Source: Methanosarcina sp. DH2
GTDB taxonomy: Archaea; Halobacteriota; Methanosarcinia; Methanosarcinales; Methanosarcinaceae
Length of the DNA stretch: 64,000 bases
Direction of reading: 5' to 3'
Assembly (NCBI RefSeq): GCF_020804225.1
Contig: NZ_WJBI01000002.1
Location: 197,629 to 261,628, forward strand
Shown one piece after another: positions 50,892 to 59,436 of this stretch; position 1 is the first letter of the stretch, and every line of letters starts with the position of its first letter. The position numbers and the translations under genes were made by a program. Under the pieces are notes generated by a model that made no database searches, had not been told where the DNA came from, and was given only the letters and a program-made list of their open reading frames with translations.

Positions 50892-51326
50892 TCAGGAAGC
50901 CCGCTTGAAACCTTCATGGACAATCTCAAGAGTCTCTATAGCCACTTCATTTCCCTTCGCATTGAAGTCGGCAGGGTCATACTTGCTTGGCCAGGCTCTC
51001 TCAATATTCCAGCGGGCTTTATCCGCACCTGCTTCATCGATCAGGATAATTGACATATTTCTCCGTGCCCCTTCTGCACCTGTGTCTATTACCTGCTGCC
51101 TCCAGCTGTAAAGGTCCAGTGAATCCGTGATCCCCCACTTCAAAGTAATATTTCCGTATTTTGTTAGCCCGGAAAGCTTTCTAAACCTTGGAGGCTCATC
51201 TCCTTCCCTGTATTCAGCCACGTCTGTTGTGGTGTCCCCAAAGGTACATTCACTGAAACCTGCCTGGGTGATCCCGTCAATTTCAACCCTGAACCTGAAC
51301 TGTCTGTAAGGATCCGCTCTTACCAT
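50892..51326 (-). CDS. eCIS inner tube protein, gp19 family, second copy
   Basis: A 144-aa gp19-type protein paralogous to 49715-50158. RADPYRQFRFRVEIDGITQA, GFSECTFGDTTTDVAEYREG, LSGLTKYGNITLKWGITDSL and RAWPSKYDPADFNAKGNEVA, IETLEIVHEG fit the family along the whole length. It is the first tube gene after the sheath, so by position it is the main tube subunit (Afp1-like). The ATG has AAGGGG upstream. The 145 nt between its stop and the next gene's CTG contain only AT-rich bases. Confidence 0.93.
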   Translation of the reverse strand: MVRADPYRQFRFRVEIDGITQAGFSECTFGDTTTDVAEYREGDEPPRFRKLSGLTKYGNITLKWGITDSLDLYSWRQQVIDTGAEGARRNMSIILIDEAGADKARWNIERAWPSKYDPADFNAKGNEVAIETLEIVHEGFKRAS

Positions 51327-51414
51327 ACATTATCCCCTTTTCCTATAATAATTTTTAATCTGTTGCCTGTTTCATTCTGCCAGTAATTATTTGGTCGTTG
51401 CTATTCGGTTATTG

Positions 51415-53907
51415 TTATTCAGTCGCTGCAGATCCTCCTGCCCACTGTGCTATCCTGAATATAACGAATTCTGCAGGTTTTACTGGAGCAATCCCTATGA
51501 CGCATATCAGTCTCCCATTATCGATATCATCCTGCGTCATGGTAGTCCGGTCGCATTTGACAAAAAAGGCTTCTTCAGGCTTTGTCCCCATAAGAGCCCC
51601 GTCCCGCCAGACTCCGGTAAGGAACTGAGTTATAGTTGCATTAACCCGTGCCCAGAGTTTTTCATTATTTGGTTCAAAAACAATCCATTGTGTCCCGTTT
51701 TCAATAGATTTTTCAATGTAGATAAACAGGCGCCGGACATTTATATACTTCCAGAGAGAATCGCTGGATATCGTTCGAGCTCCCCAGACCCTGATCCCTC
51801 TGCCCGGGAAAGGAATAATACAATTGATCCCTTTCGGGTTCAGGACTTCCTGCTGTCCTTTTGTGATAACCCTTGCAGCACTGCCTGTTCTCTCCAAGTC
51901 CAGAGCTCCGTTGATTTTTTCATTTGCAGGTGCCTTATGGACTCCTCTTTCGGTATCGCTGCGGGCATAAATACCGCAGACATGCCCGCTTGGGGGGATA
52001 TTGATCTGTTTCTTTGATACGGGATCATATGCCTGGACCCAGGGGTAATAAAGGGCAGCATATTTGGAGTCGTATAAATTGCGCTGTCCCTGGATCTCAT
52101 CAAGGTCAGAACCTGTTTCCGGGTCCAGAACCGCAAACCGGTCTTTCATCTCTTCGCATTGAGCTATGATCTTGTCCTGTATCGCCTGTGTGGCAATGCC
52201 CGGAACCGCAACTATGCTTATATCCTCTTTATTTTTCAAAGTATGAAGCCCTGTCCTTTTTTCAGGAATGAGATCGTCCTTGCCTGCATAGGTTTCGTTA
52301 ATTTTTCCTTCGTCTTCCGGGATTCCGTCAGTTCCCCCAGCAAGAAGCCAGCCGGGCTCTGCGCCCTGTGTGGGCATGGGGATCTTTTCAGCCGGGTCCT
52401 GTGTGCTGCTGACATCTTCTATCCGAATCAGGCGGGAACTTTCTTCCGAAATTACTCTGGTAATGTATCGGCTGTGGTTACTGTTCATGGAAAGGTTTTT
52501 AAAAATCTCTTCTGAACCGTCGAACCTGATTTTAAGGTCAAACTCAACTGTAGAGACCCTGGTGCCAGTATCGAGATTTTCATTGACCACATTTCCAAGG
52601 ACTACTTTTTTGCTGCTGCCTGCTTTAATTACTTCTTTTACGGTTTCGTATATCGGAGCCTTATCTTTTGGCTCTATTTTTAGCAGGGTGCCTTTTTCCA
52701 TACCGTTTATCGTACTCAATGTGAGGGTATTTTTATTTGAGGCAGGTTCTGTCAGGCTGGCTTCGGATAGGGAACTCAGGTTTGACATAACTTTGATCCG
52801 GTTTCCCCATTTTCCTTCGCTTGAAGCACTAACATTGATAGCTTTTACCAGCTGCTTTATCTCCGCATTCATTTTGTGCTGGTATTTCATCTTTTCTTCT
52901 GAAAGGAGAAGGTTACCGGTCTCGACTGCTCTTATAAGGAAATACTCATCCCCTATCTTGAGGGCACTGTTTACATCAAATTCAGCAGCTTCCTGAGCAA
53001 CCGGGATAATCAAGTCTCCAGCCTTCAGTTCCATAAGTACGGCTGCAGTTTCCGGGTCAGTCTCGGGAATTGATAATTTCTGTATTTCTGCGCCCTGGTC
53101 ATGTTTTAATTTTAACGCTGGTGCTACTGTAATTGACTTTTGTGTATCATTGACCGCGCTGAGGATGCAGATCTCCGCATTTTCATTCTTATCGAGCAGG
53201 ACTGCATCACCTGCAGTAAGTCCGGAAACGTCATCAAGCATAATTTCCGTATCTCCGGATTCGAGTTTTTCCTGTACCTCGTAAGCATCGGGGTCAGCGG
53301 GATCAGTGGGACCTGGTATAAGTTTCGTGATTTTAGTTCCTTCCGCATATATGCTGCCTATCAGTGGAGCATTCAGGGTAAGAGTTTTTGCTGTATTTGC
53401 AAATCTGAGCTGGAAATACTCCGAGAAAGCCCCGTCTCTAAGGAATAGAATATCCTGTGGCTCCAGACCTGCTATATTGTCTACCTTCAGGACAAAAGAC
53501 CCTGCTTTTGTTTCTGCGGTAAGGTGGGTGGTGATTCCCGAGATATCAGGTATAAAACCGGAGGCAGCTTTTGCATTTGAGTCTTCGTTCTCACTGTCTT
53601 CGACAGCCACCCTTACTATATAAGCCCGTTTGCCTCCGTTACTGAAAAACCCTTCTACTGCATACGGTAGCCAGCGAACACTGTCATATTCCTTATCTTC
53701 AGGCAAATATCCTCCGAAGATACTCTGGTACTCTGCAAAACTTGTTACCAGAATAGGCCTGTTAAGAGGACCCATTTCCGCAAATCCTACAAAACCGGCA
53801 GTACTCGTACTGACACCTTCGATAGGCTTTGCCCCGATTTCGAATTCTTCTATATATACCCCTGGTGCTAAATATTCCGGTATATTTATTCCCCCTATTT
53901 TGATCAT
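51415..53907 (-). CDS. eCIS tail sheath protein
   Basis: A single 830-aa sheath protein; Afp and PVC have three (Afp2-4). The N-terminus has YLAPGVYIEEFEIGAKPIEG, VSTSTAGFVGFAEMGPLNRP and ILVTSFAEYQSIFGG. The C-terminal 300 residues form the conserved handshake and inner domains: ISIVAVPGIATQAIQDKIIA, YAALYYPWVQAYDP, PSGHVCGIYARSDTERGVHK, INCIIPFPGRGIRVWGARTI and RRLFIYIEKSIENGTQWIVF. Between them about 400 residues are repeated beta-rich modules (LKVDNIAGLEPQDILFLRDG, IMLDDVSGLTAGDAVLLDKN, LSTINGMEKGTLLKIEPKD), an unusually large surface insertion. Start ATG 53907. Confidence 0.94.
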   Translation of the reverse strand: MIKIGGINIPEYLAPGVYIEEFEIGAKPIEGVSTSTAGFVGFAEMGPLNRPILVTSFAEYQSIFGGYLPEDKEYDSVRWLPYAVEGFFSNGGKRAYIVRVAVEDSENEDSNAKAASGFIPDISGITTHLTAETKAGSFVLKVDNIAGLEPQDILFLRDGAFSEYFQLRFANTAKTLTLNAPLIGSIYAEGTKITKLIPGPTDPADPDAYEVQEKLESGDTEIMLDDVSGLTAGDAVLLDKNENAEICILSAVNDTQKSITVAPALKLKHDQGAEIQKLSIPETDPETAAVLMELKAGDLIIPVAQEAAEFDVNSALKIGDEYFLIRAVETGNLLLSEEKMKYQHKMNAEIKQLVKAINVSASSEGKWGNRIKVMSNLSSLSEASLTEPASNKNTLTLSTINGMEKGTLLKIEPKDKAPIYETVKEVIKAGSSKKVVLGNVVNENLDTGTRVSTVEFDLKIRFDGSEEIFKNLSMNSNHSRYITRVISEESSRLIRIEDVSSTQDPAEKIPMPTQGAEPGWLLAGGTDGIPEDEGKINETYAGKDDLIPEKRTGLHTLKNKEDISIVAVPGIATQAIQDKIIAQCEEMKDRFAVLDPETGSDLDEIQGQRNLYDSKYAALYYPWVQAYDPVSKKQINIPPSGHVCGIYARSDTERGVHKAPANEKINGALDLERTGSAARVITKGQQEVLNPKGINCIIPFPGRGIRVWGARTISSDSLWKYINVRRLFIYIEKSIENGTQWIVFEPNNEKLWARVNATITQFLTGVWRDGALMGTKPEEAFFVKCDRTTMTQDDIDNGRLICVIGIAPVKPAEFVIFRIAQWAGGSAATE

Positions 53908-54035
53908 CAATTATATTTTTATCCGGGCAGCCTCAGTATCTTAGTTTTGGAAGCTTTCCCGGTTCATGTGCTCCTAAATTGAAGCATGAATTATCGAATT
54001 ATTTGCTAAGTTATTTGTTGAAAAATTTACTAAGT

Positions 54036-54088
54036 TTTTATTGAAGAGTTATTTATTGAAGAATTATTTATTGAAGAGTTATTTATCG
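54036..54088. repeat. Tandem 15-nt repeat upstream of sheath gene
   Basis: TTATTGAAGAGTTAT and TTATTGAAGAATTAT units run three to four times, preceded by related AATTATTTGCTAAGTTATT words. The 184-nt gap 53908-54094 lies directly before the sheath gene and may contain a leader or an internal promoter. Confidence 0.7.
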
Positions 54089-54094
54089 GATCAT

Positions 54095-54703
54095 TTACTG
54101 GATTAAAATCTTTTTTGAAGAAACCGTTTTTCCTTCCTGTACTGTGAATGAGCTCTCAACAGCTTCTCCGTTTATTGTCAGGGTTACTTCCTCTGTTTTT
54201 GCAATGTTTTTAAAATAAAGCACGAATTCTCCTCTACTGTCTGCAAGGTTTTCTATATCTCTGCCATCCACTCCAACTCTCAAGCCGGTTACGGTTTTTC
54301 CTGAGCTTGATTCTATTTGCCCTCTAAGAAGGGTTGCATTGGCAGGAAACGGATATTTGGGGTTGGGCTTAAGAGCAATTTCAGGTTTGCCGTTAATTTC
54401 AACTACCGGTTTCTTGGGATCAGAAAAAGCTGACATATCTACTGTTATTTCTTCCGGGAAATACAGTTCCGGTTTAATAGTTAATTTATAATTCCCGGCA
54501 TCGAGGTCAGTAAAAAAATAATACCCGCTGAGGTTTTGGGATGCTTTTTTGCCTGTTTCCTTTGTCTCCACCTGAATTTTGCCTAATGGCTTTTGCTTTG
54601 TATAGTCATCAATTACCCATACTGCAAAGGAGAGTTTGAGAGATCGAACATCACCGGCATATGCGGTGCAGGCATCGGTCTCGTATAGTCTGGCAAAAAC
54701 CAT
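54095..54703 (-). CDS. eCIS-associated protein with carboxypeptidase-regulatory/Ig-like folds
   Basis: A 202-aa beta-sandwich protein. VFARLYETDACTAYAGDVRS, LKLSFAVWVIDDYTKQKP begins it; LSGYYFFTDLDAGNYKLTIK is a CarboxypepD_reg-like strand pair, and VDGRDIENLADSRGEFVLYF is a second unit. Such proteins are found beside DUF4255 proteins in several eCIS loci and are supposed to decorate or terminate the sheath. The ATG follows directly after the TGA of the DUF4255 gene, with GGAGG inside the end of that gene, so the two are coupled. Confidence 0.78.
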   Translation of the reverse strand: MVFARLYETDACTAYAGDVRSLKLSFAVWVIDDYTKQKPLGKIQVETKETGKKASQNLSGYYFFTDLDAGNYKLTIKPELYFPEEITVDMSAFSDPKKPVVEINGKPEIALKPNPKYPFPANATLLRGQIESSSGKTVTGLRVGVDGRDIENLADSRGEFVLYFKNIAKTEEVTLTINGEAVESSFTVQEGKTVSSKKILIQ

Positions 54704-55306
54704 TCATTTACCTCCTTTTCTGGCATAATAGGCATAGTTTATTTCTCTGGATACTACTCTTTGAACACCAACCTCCCTGCCCGAATCTATCTGTACGGGA
54801 GTAACCACATAGCAAACTGAAGGTCTGAAAGATTTACTCGGAAATGTGCTCCAGATTTTGGTCAGGTCTTCCATATTCAGGGAACTCATCATTATGTGCA
54901 ATTCCTCGTTTTTATTCAGATTCCCCTTCAAAAGCGATCCTTTCAAAATAGAGTGGTCATACAGGACTCTAATAGCCCTTCCCAGTACAGTATGTTCCTC
55001 CAGTGACCTGGCAGTTTTATCCTGCACTCCTGAAGATGTATGAGGTGTTAACATATAGTATAGTTCAAGGGTCAATGGCGGAAATGTAAGCGTATCTGGA
55101 TCCTTAACCTGCATTTCCTGATTTCTCAGATGAGTGTTTTCAAAAACCTGATACAGAAAAAGGGATAGCCGCACATTGTCACTGGAATCTATTTCTCCGG
55201 GAGAAAATAACACTATTGACTCCCTGTCAACCAGTTCCTCCATATTGTCCCTTAAGAGCTCTATCAAAGTCTCTCCAACATCAGCTATTGATCTGTAATC
55301 AGACAA
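54704..55306 (-). CDS. eCIS DUF4255 cap protein (Afp16-like)
   Basis: A 200-aa protein of the Pvc16/DUF4255 family that closes the tube end opposite the baseplate and sets particle length. YRSIADVGETLIELLRDNME, VLFSPGEIDSSDNVRLSLFL, YQVFENTHLRNQEM, LTLELYYMLTPH, EEHTVLGRAIRVLYDHSILK and WSTFPSKSFRPSVCYVVTPV are characteristic. The start is TTG 55306 with GGAGG nine bases upstream. It is located before the sheath gene, not at the end of the locus as in Afp. Confidence 0.92.
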   Translation of the reverse strand: MSDYRSIADVGETLIELLRDNMEELVDRESIVLFSPGEIDSSDNVRLSLFLYQVFENTHLRNQEMQVKDPDTLTFPPLTLELYYMLTPHTSSGVQDKTARSLEEHTVLGRAIRVLYDHSILKGSLLKGNLNKNEELHIMMSSLNMEDLTKIWSTFPSKSFRPSVCYVVTPVQIDSGREVGVQRVVSREINYAYYARKGGK

Positions 55307-55422
55307 TGAGCTTATCCTCCCACTGTTTAATTCTAAAGGACAGGATGTCCATGAAAAAATTTATTATTTAAATCTGCAATGTAAACGTTTTAGTATTCAG
55401 TAGATATGCTTCATGCTCATGA

Positions 55423-57618
55423 TTATTTCAAATGCCTGGAATACTCTCCAAAATCAGTTTCTGTAAAGAGTTTTCCAATTTTCTGATATTCCCTTTTTGT
55501 AGCTCTGATAATGTGTTCCATTCCGACCTTACCAGACCCTCCTGCAGCCAGAAAAGAGGCTGAAAGAGCTATGTTTTTGATATTTCCTCCTGTGAGTTTG
55601 AATTTTGACAGGAAAGCAAAATCTACTTCAGCCTCAAGAGGAGTTTCAGCAGGGAATGTATGTTTCCAGATAAGTTCCCTGGATTTTTCATCGGGAACCT
55701 GGAATTCAACTGTAAAATGTAACCTGCGAAGAAATGCATCATCCATATTTTTCCGGAAATTACTCGCAAGTATCACGGTTCCTTCGTGTTCTTCCATTTT
55801 CTGGAGCAAATAAGCGGTCTCAATATTTGCATAACGGTCGTGGGCATCTTTTACCTCTGACCTTTTGCCAAAAAGAGCATCAGCTTCGTCAAAGAAGAGG
55901 ATCGCATTACTCATTTCAGCTTCCTTAAATATTTTATTTAAATTCTTCTCGGTTTCCCCGATGTACTTACTGACAATACTTGAGAGGTCTATTTTATAAA
56001 GATCCAGCCGGACTTCCCATGCAAGAACTTCAGCTGCCATGGTTTTCCCTGTCCCGGAAGGACCGGAAAAAAGCACGTTTAAGCCTTTTCCAAGGGATAG
56101 TTTTTTTTCAAAACCCCAATCAGAGTATACCGTCCCCCTGTACTTGACAAAGTCACAGATTTCTTTTAACTGCTCAAGCGTATCTTTTGGAAGGACAATA
56201 TCATCCCAGTTATAGTGAGGGTTAATCTTCATAGCGAGGCCACTTAGCCTCTGGTTTGACCGGGCTTTGCAGCTTTCGTAGAGAATTTCAGCCGAGAGTG
56301 TCGGAACATCTGGATTTTTTGCTCTCGCGATCTCACGTGCTGTAGTGATTGCTTTTTCAATCTGACCGCCTGTGAACCTGAACTTGCTTGCAACTTCTTT
56401 TAAGTCTGTATCCTTTTCCAGGGTACGGTCCCCCTCCAGGCAGGTCTCCCATAGTTTTTTTCTGAGAAGATAAGAAGGACGGGGAAAAGAAAAAGAAAGA
56501 AAACCGCTGTTTATCAAATCCTCTTTTTGTTCAAAAAACCCGTTTCCAGCCAGAAAAACACCCTTTGGAAAATTTCTCAGGTTATGAAGTAAATTCTTCA
56601 GAGGGATTTTAGTCTCTTTAATTTCAGTCCCTGTATTTGCAAGCAGAGAATTAAAGTTTTCAAGGTAAAGCGCCGAATCCTGCAGGAGCGATTCCCTGAG
56701 CACAAGAGTCACGATTTCTGGAAAACGGCTTTCAAGAAGGGCTTTTGAATCCACGATAAGTAAATCAGTGCCCACTTCTCTGCAGGCAGATTCTGCAGTA
56801 ATCTTTTTCCCGCTGCCATCCGGCCCCTCGAAAAAGAATTTCAAAGGGACTTTATTCCTGATATGCCAGCTTATAGAGTCCTTCAACCTGCTTTTAAGGT
56901 CTTCAGGCAGGACCAGAGCTTCAAAAGACCTTTTTGTTTCTATTATGTATGAAAAATCCCGAATCCTTTCGTCAGGCTCGTCGAACTCAAGTAAAAAGTT
57001 GACTATTCTCTCATCGACTTTTAAAGCTGTAGATAGGAGGGATTGCTGCCCTTCTGAATTCTCGCCTGTCTCTTTTCCTTCAAGATAGACCAGGTGGTTT
57101 TTGACCAGGGGCGACTCTCGCGAGAAATAAGCTCTTGCCTTAATTTTCGCTTCGGTTGTCGGGCAGAGAAGGTTCAGAGCCAGATCAACTCCAGGCCGTT
57201 TTCTGGTCACGTCATTTTGAAGGTAAGAATAGATCTTTTCATATTTCAGATCCAGTTCCGGGGCAAGTCCGATTAAAAGGATATCAATCTCAAACGGATC
57301 CAGGCTGAAAAGCTCAGATAGTGTATGAAGCCTCAGTTCTTTGCCGTGTCTCAGGCTTTCAATTTTTCTACTATATATATCTCTGCGTACCTCTCCAATT
57401 TCTTTAATCTCCGAGTCAGGCAGTATTTTTGGATCTGTCCCGAAACCGGGAGATTTTAGAAGCGTCTGTATTTCGGCTTCCGAAATATATAGACCTCTGA
57501 ATTCATCTATCGGCTCAGAGAGCTCTGCCCGGAAGACTTCAAAATAACTGCGAATCAGTCGATCGATTCTGGAGAACTCGTCAAGAAGATGTTCTAGACT
57601 ATCAGCATATGGCATCAT
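55423..57618 (-). CDS. eCIS AAA+ ATPase, two AAA modules (Afp15-like)
   Basis: A 731-aa CDC48-like ATPase, required in known eCIS for particle assembly. The N-terminal helical domain (about 1-220) is typical of Afp15. The first AAA module has FFFEGPDGSGKKITAES, where the final Thr of Walker A is Lys, and no clear DExx Walker B, so it is probably inactive. The second is complete: LNVLFSGPSGTGKTMAAEVL, ILFFDEADALFGKRSE, VILASNFRKNMDDAFLRRLH and a sensor-2 region FKLTGGNIKNIALSA. It is followed by 117 nt and then the DUF4255 gene. Confidence 0.93.
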   Translation of the reverse strand: MMPYADSLEHLLDEFSRIDRLIRSYFEVFRAELSEPIDEFRGLYISEAEIQTLLKSPGFGTDPKILPDSEIKEIGEVRRDIYSRKIESLRHGKELRLHTLSELFSLDPFEIDILLIGLAPELDLKYEKIYSYLQNDVTRKRPGVDLALNLLCPTTEAKIKARAYFSRESPLVKNHLVYLEGKETGENSEGQQSLLSTALKVDERIVNFLLEFDEPDERIRDFSYIIETKRSFEALVLPEDLKSRLKDSISWHIRNKVPLKFFFEGPDGSGKKITAESACREVGTDLLIVDSKALLESRFPEIVTLVLRESLLQDSALYLENFNSLLANTGTEIKETKIPLKNLLHNLRNFPKGVFLAGNGFFEQKEDLINSGFLSFSFPRPSYLLRKKLWETCLEGDRTLEKDTDLKEVASKFRFTGGQIEKAITTAREIARAKNPDVPTLSAEILYESCKARSNQRLSGLAMKINPHYNWDDIVLPKDTLEQLKEICDFVKYRGTVYSDWGFEKKLSLGKGLNVLFSGPSGTGKTMAAEVLAWEVRLDLYKIDLSSIVSKYIGETEKNLNKIFKEAEMSNAILFFDEADALFGKRSEVKDAHDRYANIETAYLLQKMEEHEGTVILASNFRKNMDDAFLRRLHFTVEFQVPDEKSRELIWKHTFPAETPLEAEVDFAFLSKFKLTGGNIKNIALSASFLAAGGSGKVGMEHIIRATKREYQKIGKLFTETDFGEYSRHLK

Positions 57619-57676
57619 ATAAATTCAGCATAAAAAGGAGTTAGCATCGCCAGACCGGACACTTTGGTTATCCGGG

Positions 57677-58036
57677 TCATGTTTTCGTTTCCGTCGCACA
57701 AACCTTAAGTGCATTTTTCGACTCCAGAATCTTCGTATATGCACCAATCAATATTTCGGCATCTGAGAATTGGCCATGGGACTTGAGTCTGTCCACCTCA
57801 AGCAGGAATTTTCCAGTATTTTCTACAAGCAGTTCATGTTTGCCTGCAAATTTCGCAGCCAGTATTTTCAATTCTTTTCGAGAAGAGTATTTCTTTGGAC
57901 TTTTACCGTCAATAAAATTGAAAATAATTCCGCATGTCCGATGACCTATGGTTCTGGTTGAAGGATTAGCAGATGTTTTTGTATAAGCTCTAAAAGTATT
58001 TTCTTCTACCAGCTCTCCACATTCACATAAAAATAT
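57677..58036 (-). CDS. Small Cys/His protein, 119 aa, with probable ATA start
   Basis: The first ATG (57871) gives only 64 residues. The same frame upstream reads (I)FLCECGELVEENTFRAYTK, TSANPSTRTIGHRTCGIIFN and FIDGKSPKKYSSRKELKILA, continuous with the rest, and resembles a Methanosarcina family that starts with MF-CECG. ATA 58036 lies 7 nt after GGGGG and would begin exactly there. Cys4, Cys6, His32 and Cys35 may form a zinc site. The C-terminal half is helical (KFLLEVDRLKSHGQFSDAEI). The frame remains open further upstream, so the start is inferred. It is the gene nearest the presumed eCIS promoter. Confidence 0.65.
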   Translation of the reverse strand: MFLCECGELVEENTFRAYTKTSANPSTRTIGHRTCGIIFNFIDGKSPKKYSSRKELKILAAKFAGKHELLVENTGKFLLEVDRLKSHGQFSDAEILIGAYTKILESKNALKVCATETKT

Positions 58037-58427
58037 ATTATAACCCCCTTTTATATTACCCTTTAAGCCAAAAATAAATCCCCTATTGGCTCAAAAATAA
58101 ACAAACTACAGATTAAATCAAAATTCAAGCAGGAAAAATTAAACATTTAGCGTTTAATAAAATCCAGCATCTCTACTAGCCAGGGAAGTTATCATCGCCC
58201 AATCGCTCACTCCCCAAAATCGAGGATTTCCATACCCAAAGAAATTTCGACTAGATATTAAATATACTTCATCAAGTATATATGGTTTAAGATGAACAAT
58301 AGTTTCAACTTAAAGTATTTTAAATTAGTTCTGAAAATTCATTATTCTAATTTGAGAGTTATTCCTAATTTGAGAGTTATTTTCTCAGATAAAATTAACC
58401 CATATGTAAAGTTGCCGCGTATAACAT
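58037..58427. promoter_or_regulatory. Divergent intergenic region, presumed eCIS promoter
   Basis: This separates the eCIS operon from rnhB, which is on the other strand. On the minus strand ACCATATATACTTG (58269-58282) is a good TATA box about 230 nt before the first gene. ATTTGAGAGTTATT is repeated directly at 58350-58382. Apart from AT-rich repeats of AAAATAAA, I see no gene. The box for rnhB may be GTATAACATATG near 58420. Confidence 0.4.
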
Positions 58428-58439
58428 ATGGAAAGACAG

Positions 58440-58484
58440 AAAAGGCTCCTTAAGAAAAGGCTCCTTAAGAAAAGGCTCCTTAAG
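58440..58484 (+). repeat. Three perfect 15-nt tandem repeats
   Basis: AAAAGGCTCCTTAAG occurs three times without change. The CTCCTTAAG...CTTAAGGAG words are partly palindromic. In one frame they would give KRLLKKRLLK at the front of RNase HII, but that extension is not part of the enzyme family, so I treat them as leader sequence. Confidence 0.8.
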
Positions 58485-58598
58485 AGCAGATATTCTCGTT
58501 TGATTTATTCTCCAAAATCACGAAGGAGACCGGCTCGAGAAGGAGCAAACTTTAATACATTGAAAATCTCTTCCCCCAAATCAGGAGATATCCAGAAA

Positions 58599-59264
58599 AT
58601 GATGATCGCAGGAATTGACGAAGCCGGAAAAGGTCCGGTAATCGGGCCCATGTGCATAGGGGGCGTAAAAATCGAGGACTCAAAAGCCCATATCCTTAAG
58701 GTGCTGGGAGTTGCGGATTCCAAGAAGCTGACGCCGAAAAAAAGGGAGCAGCTTGCAGCCCAGATCAAAAAACATGCCGACGGCTTTTTCGTCCTTGAGG
58801 TCAGCCCCTCTCAGATCGACGAACTCAGGAAGATAATGAGTATGAACGAGATCATGGTTGTCTGCTTTGCAAAAGTGCTTGAACAGCTGAAACCGGATAC
58901 CGTGTATGTCGATGCTGCTGATGTAAAAGCCGAACGTTTTGCCGAAAATGTTTGCAGGCAGTACTCAAAAACCTGTCCTGACCATGCAAAGGAAATAAAG
59001 ATAATTTCCATGCACCAGGCAGATGCTATCTATCCTGTAGTCTCGGCAGCTTCTATTATTGCAAAGGTACGCAGGGACGAGCTTATAGAGGAGCTCAAGA
59101 AAGAATGGTGCACAGACTTCGGCAGTGGCTATCCTTCGGACCCGAAAACAAAAGGATTCCTGTTAAAATGGGGAAAAGAACACTGCGGAGAATTCCCCAG
59201 TATCGTCAGACAGTCCTGGCAGACAGTAGAAAATATAAGGGAAGAACTGAAAAAAGTTGAATGA
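58599..59264 (+). CDS. rnhB: Ribonuclease HII
   Basis: A 221-aa enzyme that cleaves RNA in RNA-DNA hybrids and single ribonucleotides in DNA. IAGIDEAGKGPVIGPMCIGG holds the catalytic Asp-Glu pair, YVDAADV the third acid, and QADAIYPVVSAASIIAKVRR, DELIEELKKE the conserved distal part with the fourth. GSGYPSDPKTKGFLLKW completes the archaeal type. I start at ATG 58599 (MMIAGIDEAG), preceded by GGAG. The frame is open back to 58428, but the additional 57 residues come from tandem repeats. Confidence 0.95.
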   Translation: MMIAGIDEAGKGPVIGPMCIGGVKIEDSKAHILKVLGVADSKKLTPKKREQLAAQIKKHADGFFVLEVSPSQIDELRKIMSMNEIMVVCFAKVLEQLKPDTVYVDAADVKAERFAENVCRQYSKTCPDHAKEIKIISMHQADAIYPVVSAASIIAKVRRDELIEELKKEWCTDFGSGYPSDPKTKGFLLKWGKEHCGEFPSIVRQSWQTVENIREELKKVE

Positions 59265-59436
59265 AAGCCTTCAATTGAATCAAAGCTTTCCGAAAGATTT
59301 CCTGAACTACCGATATATCCTTATAAATCGAACCCTGCGTACTTACCGGTTGCGTATGCTGTCGGCTTTTTCCTGGAGAAAATGAAAGAAAGAGAAAAGG
59401 AAGAGAAAAGGAAAAAGAAAAGAAAAGAAAGGATCG

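Noticed and set aside
25483-58036. Prophage, R-type pyocin or type VI secretion as explanation of the tail genes
   Set aside because: No capsid, portal, terminase, integrase or lysis gene; no TssJLM membrane complex. The AAA+ ATPase, DUF4255, LysM, PAAR and DUF4157 set is that of eCIS.
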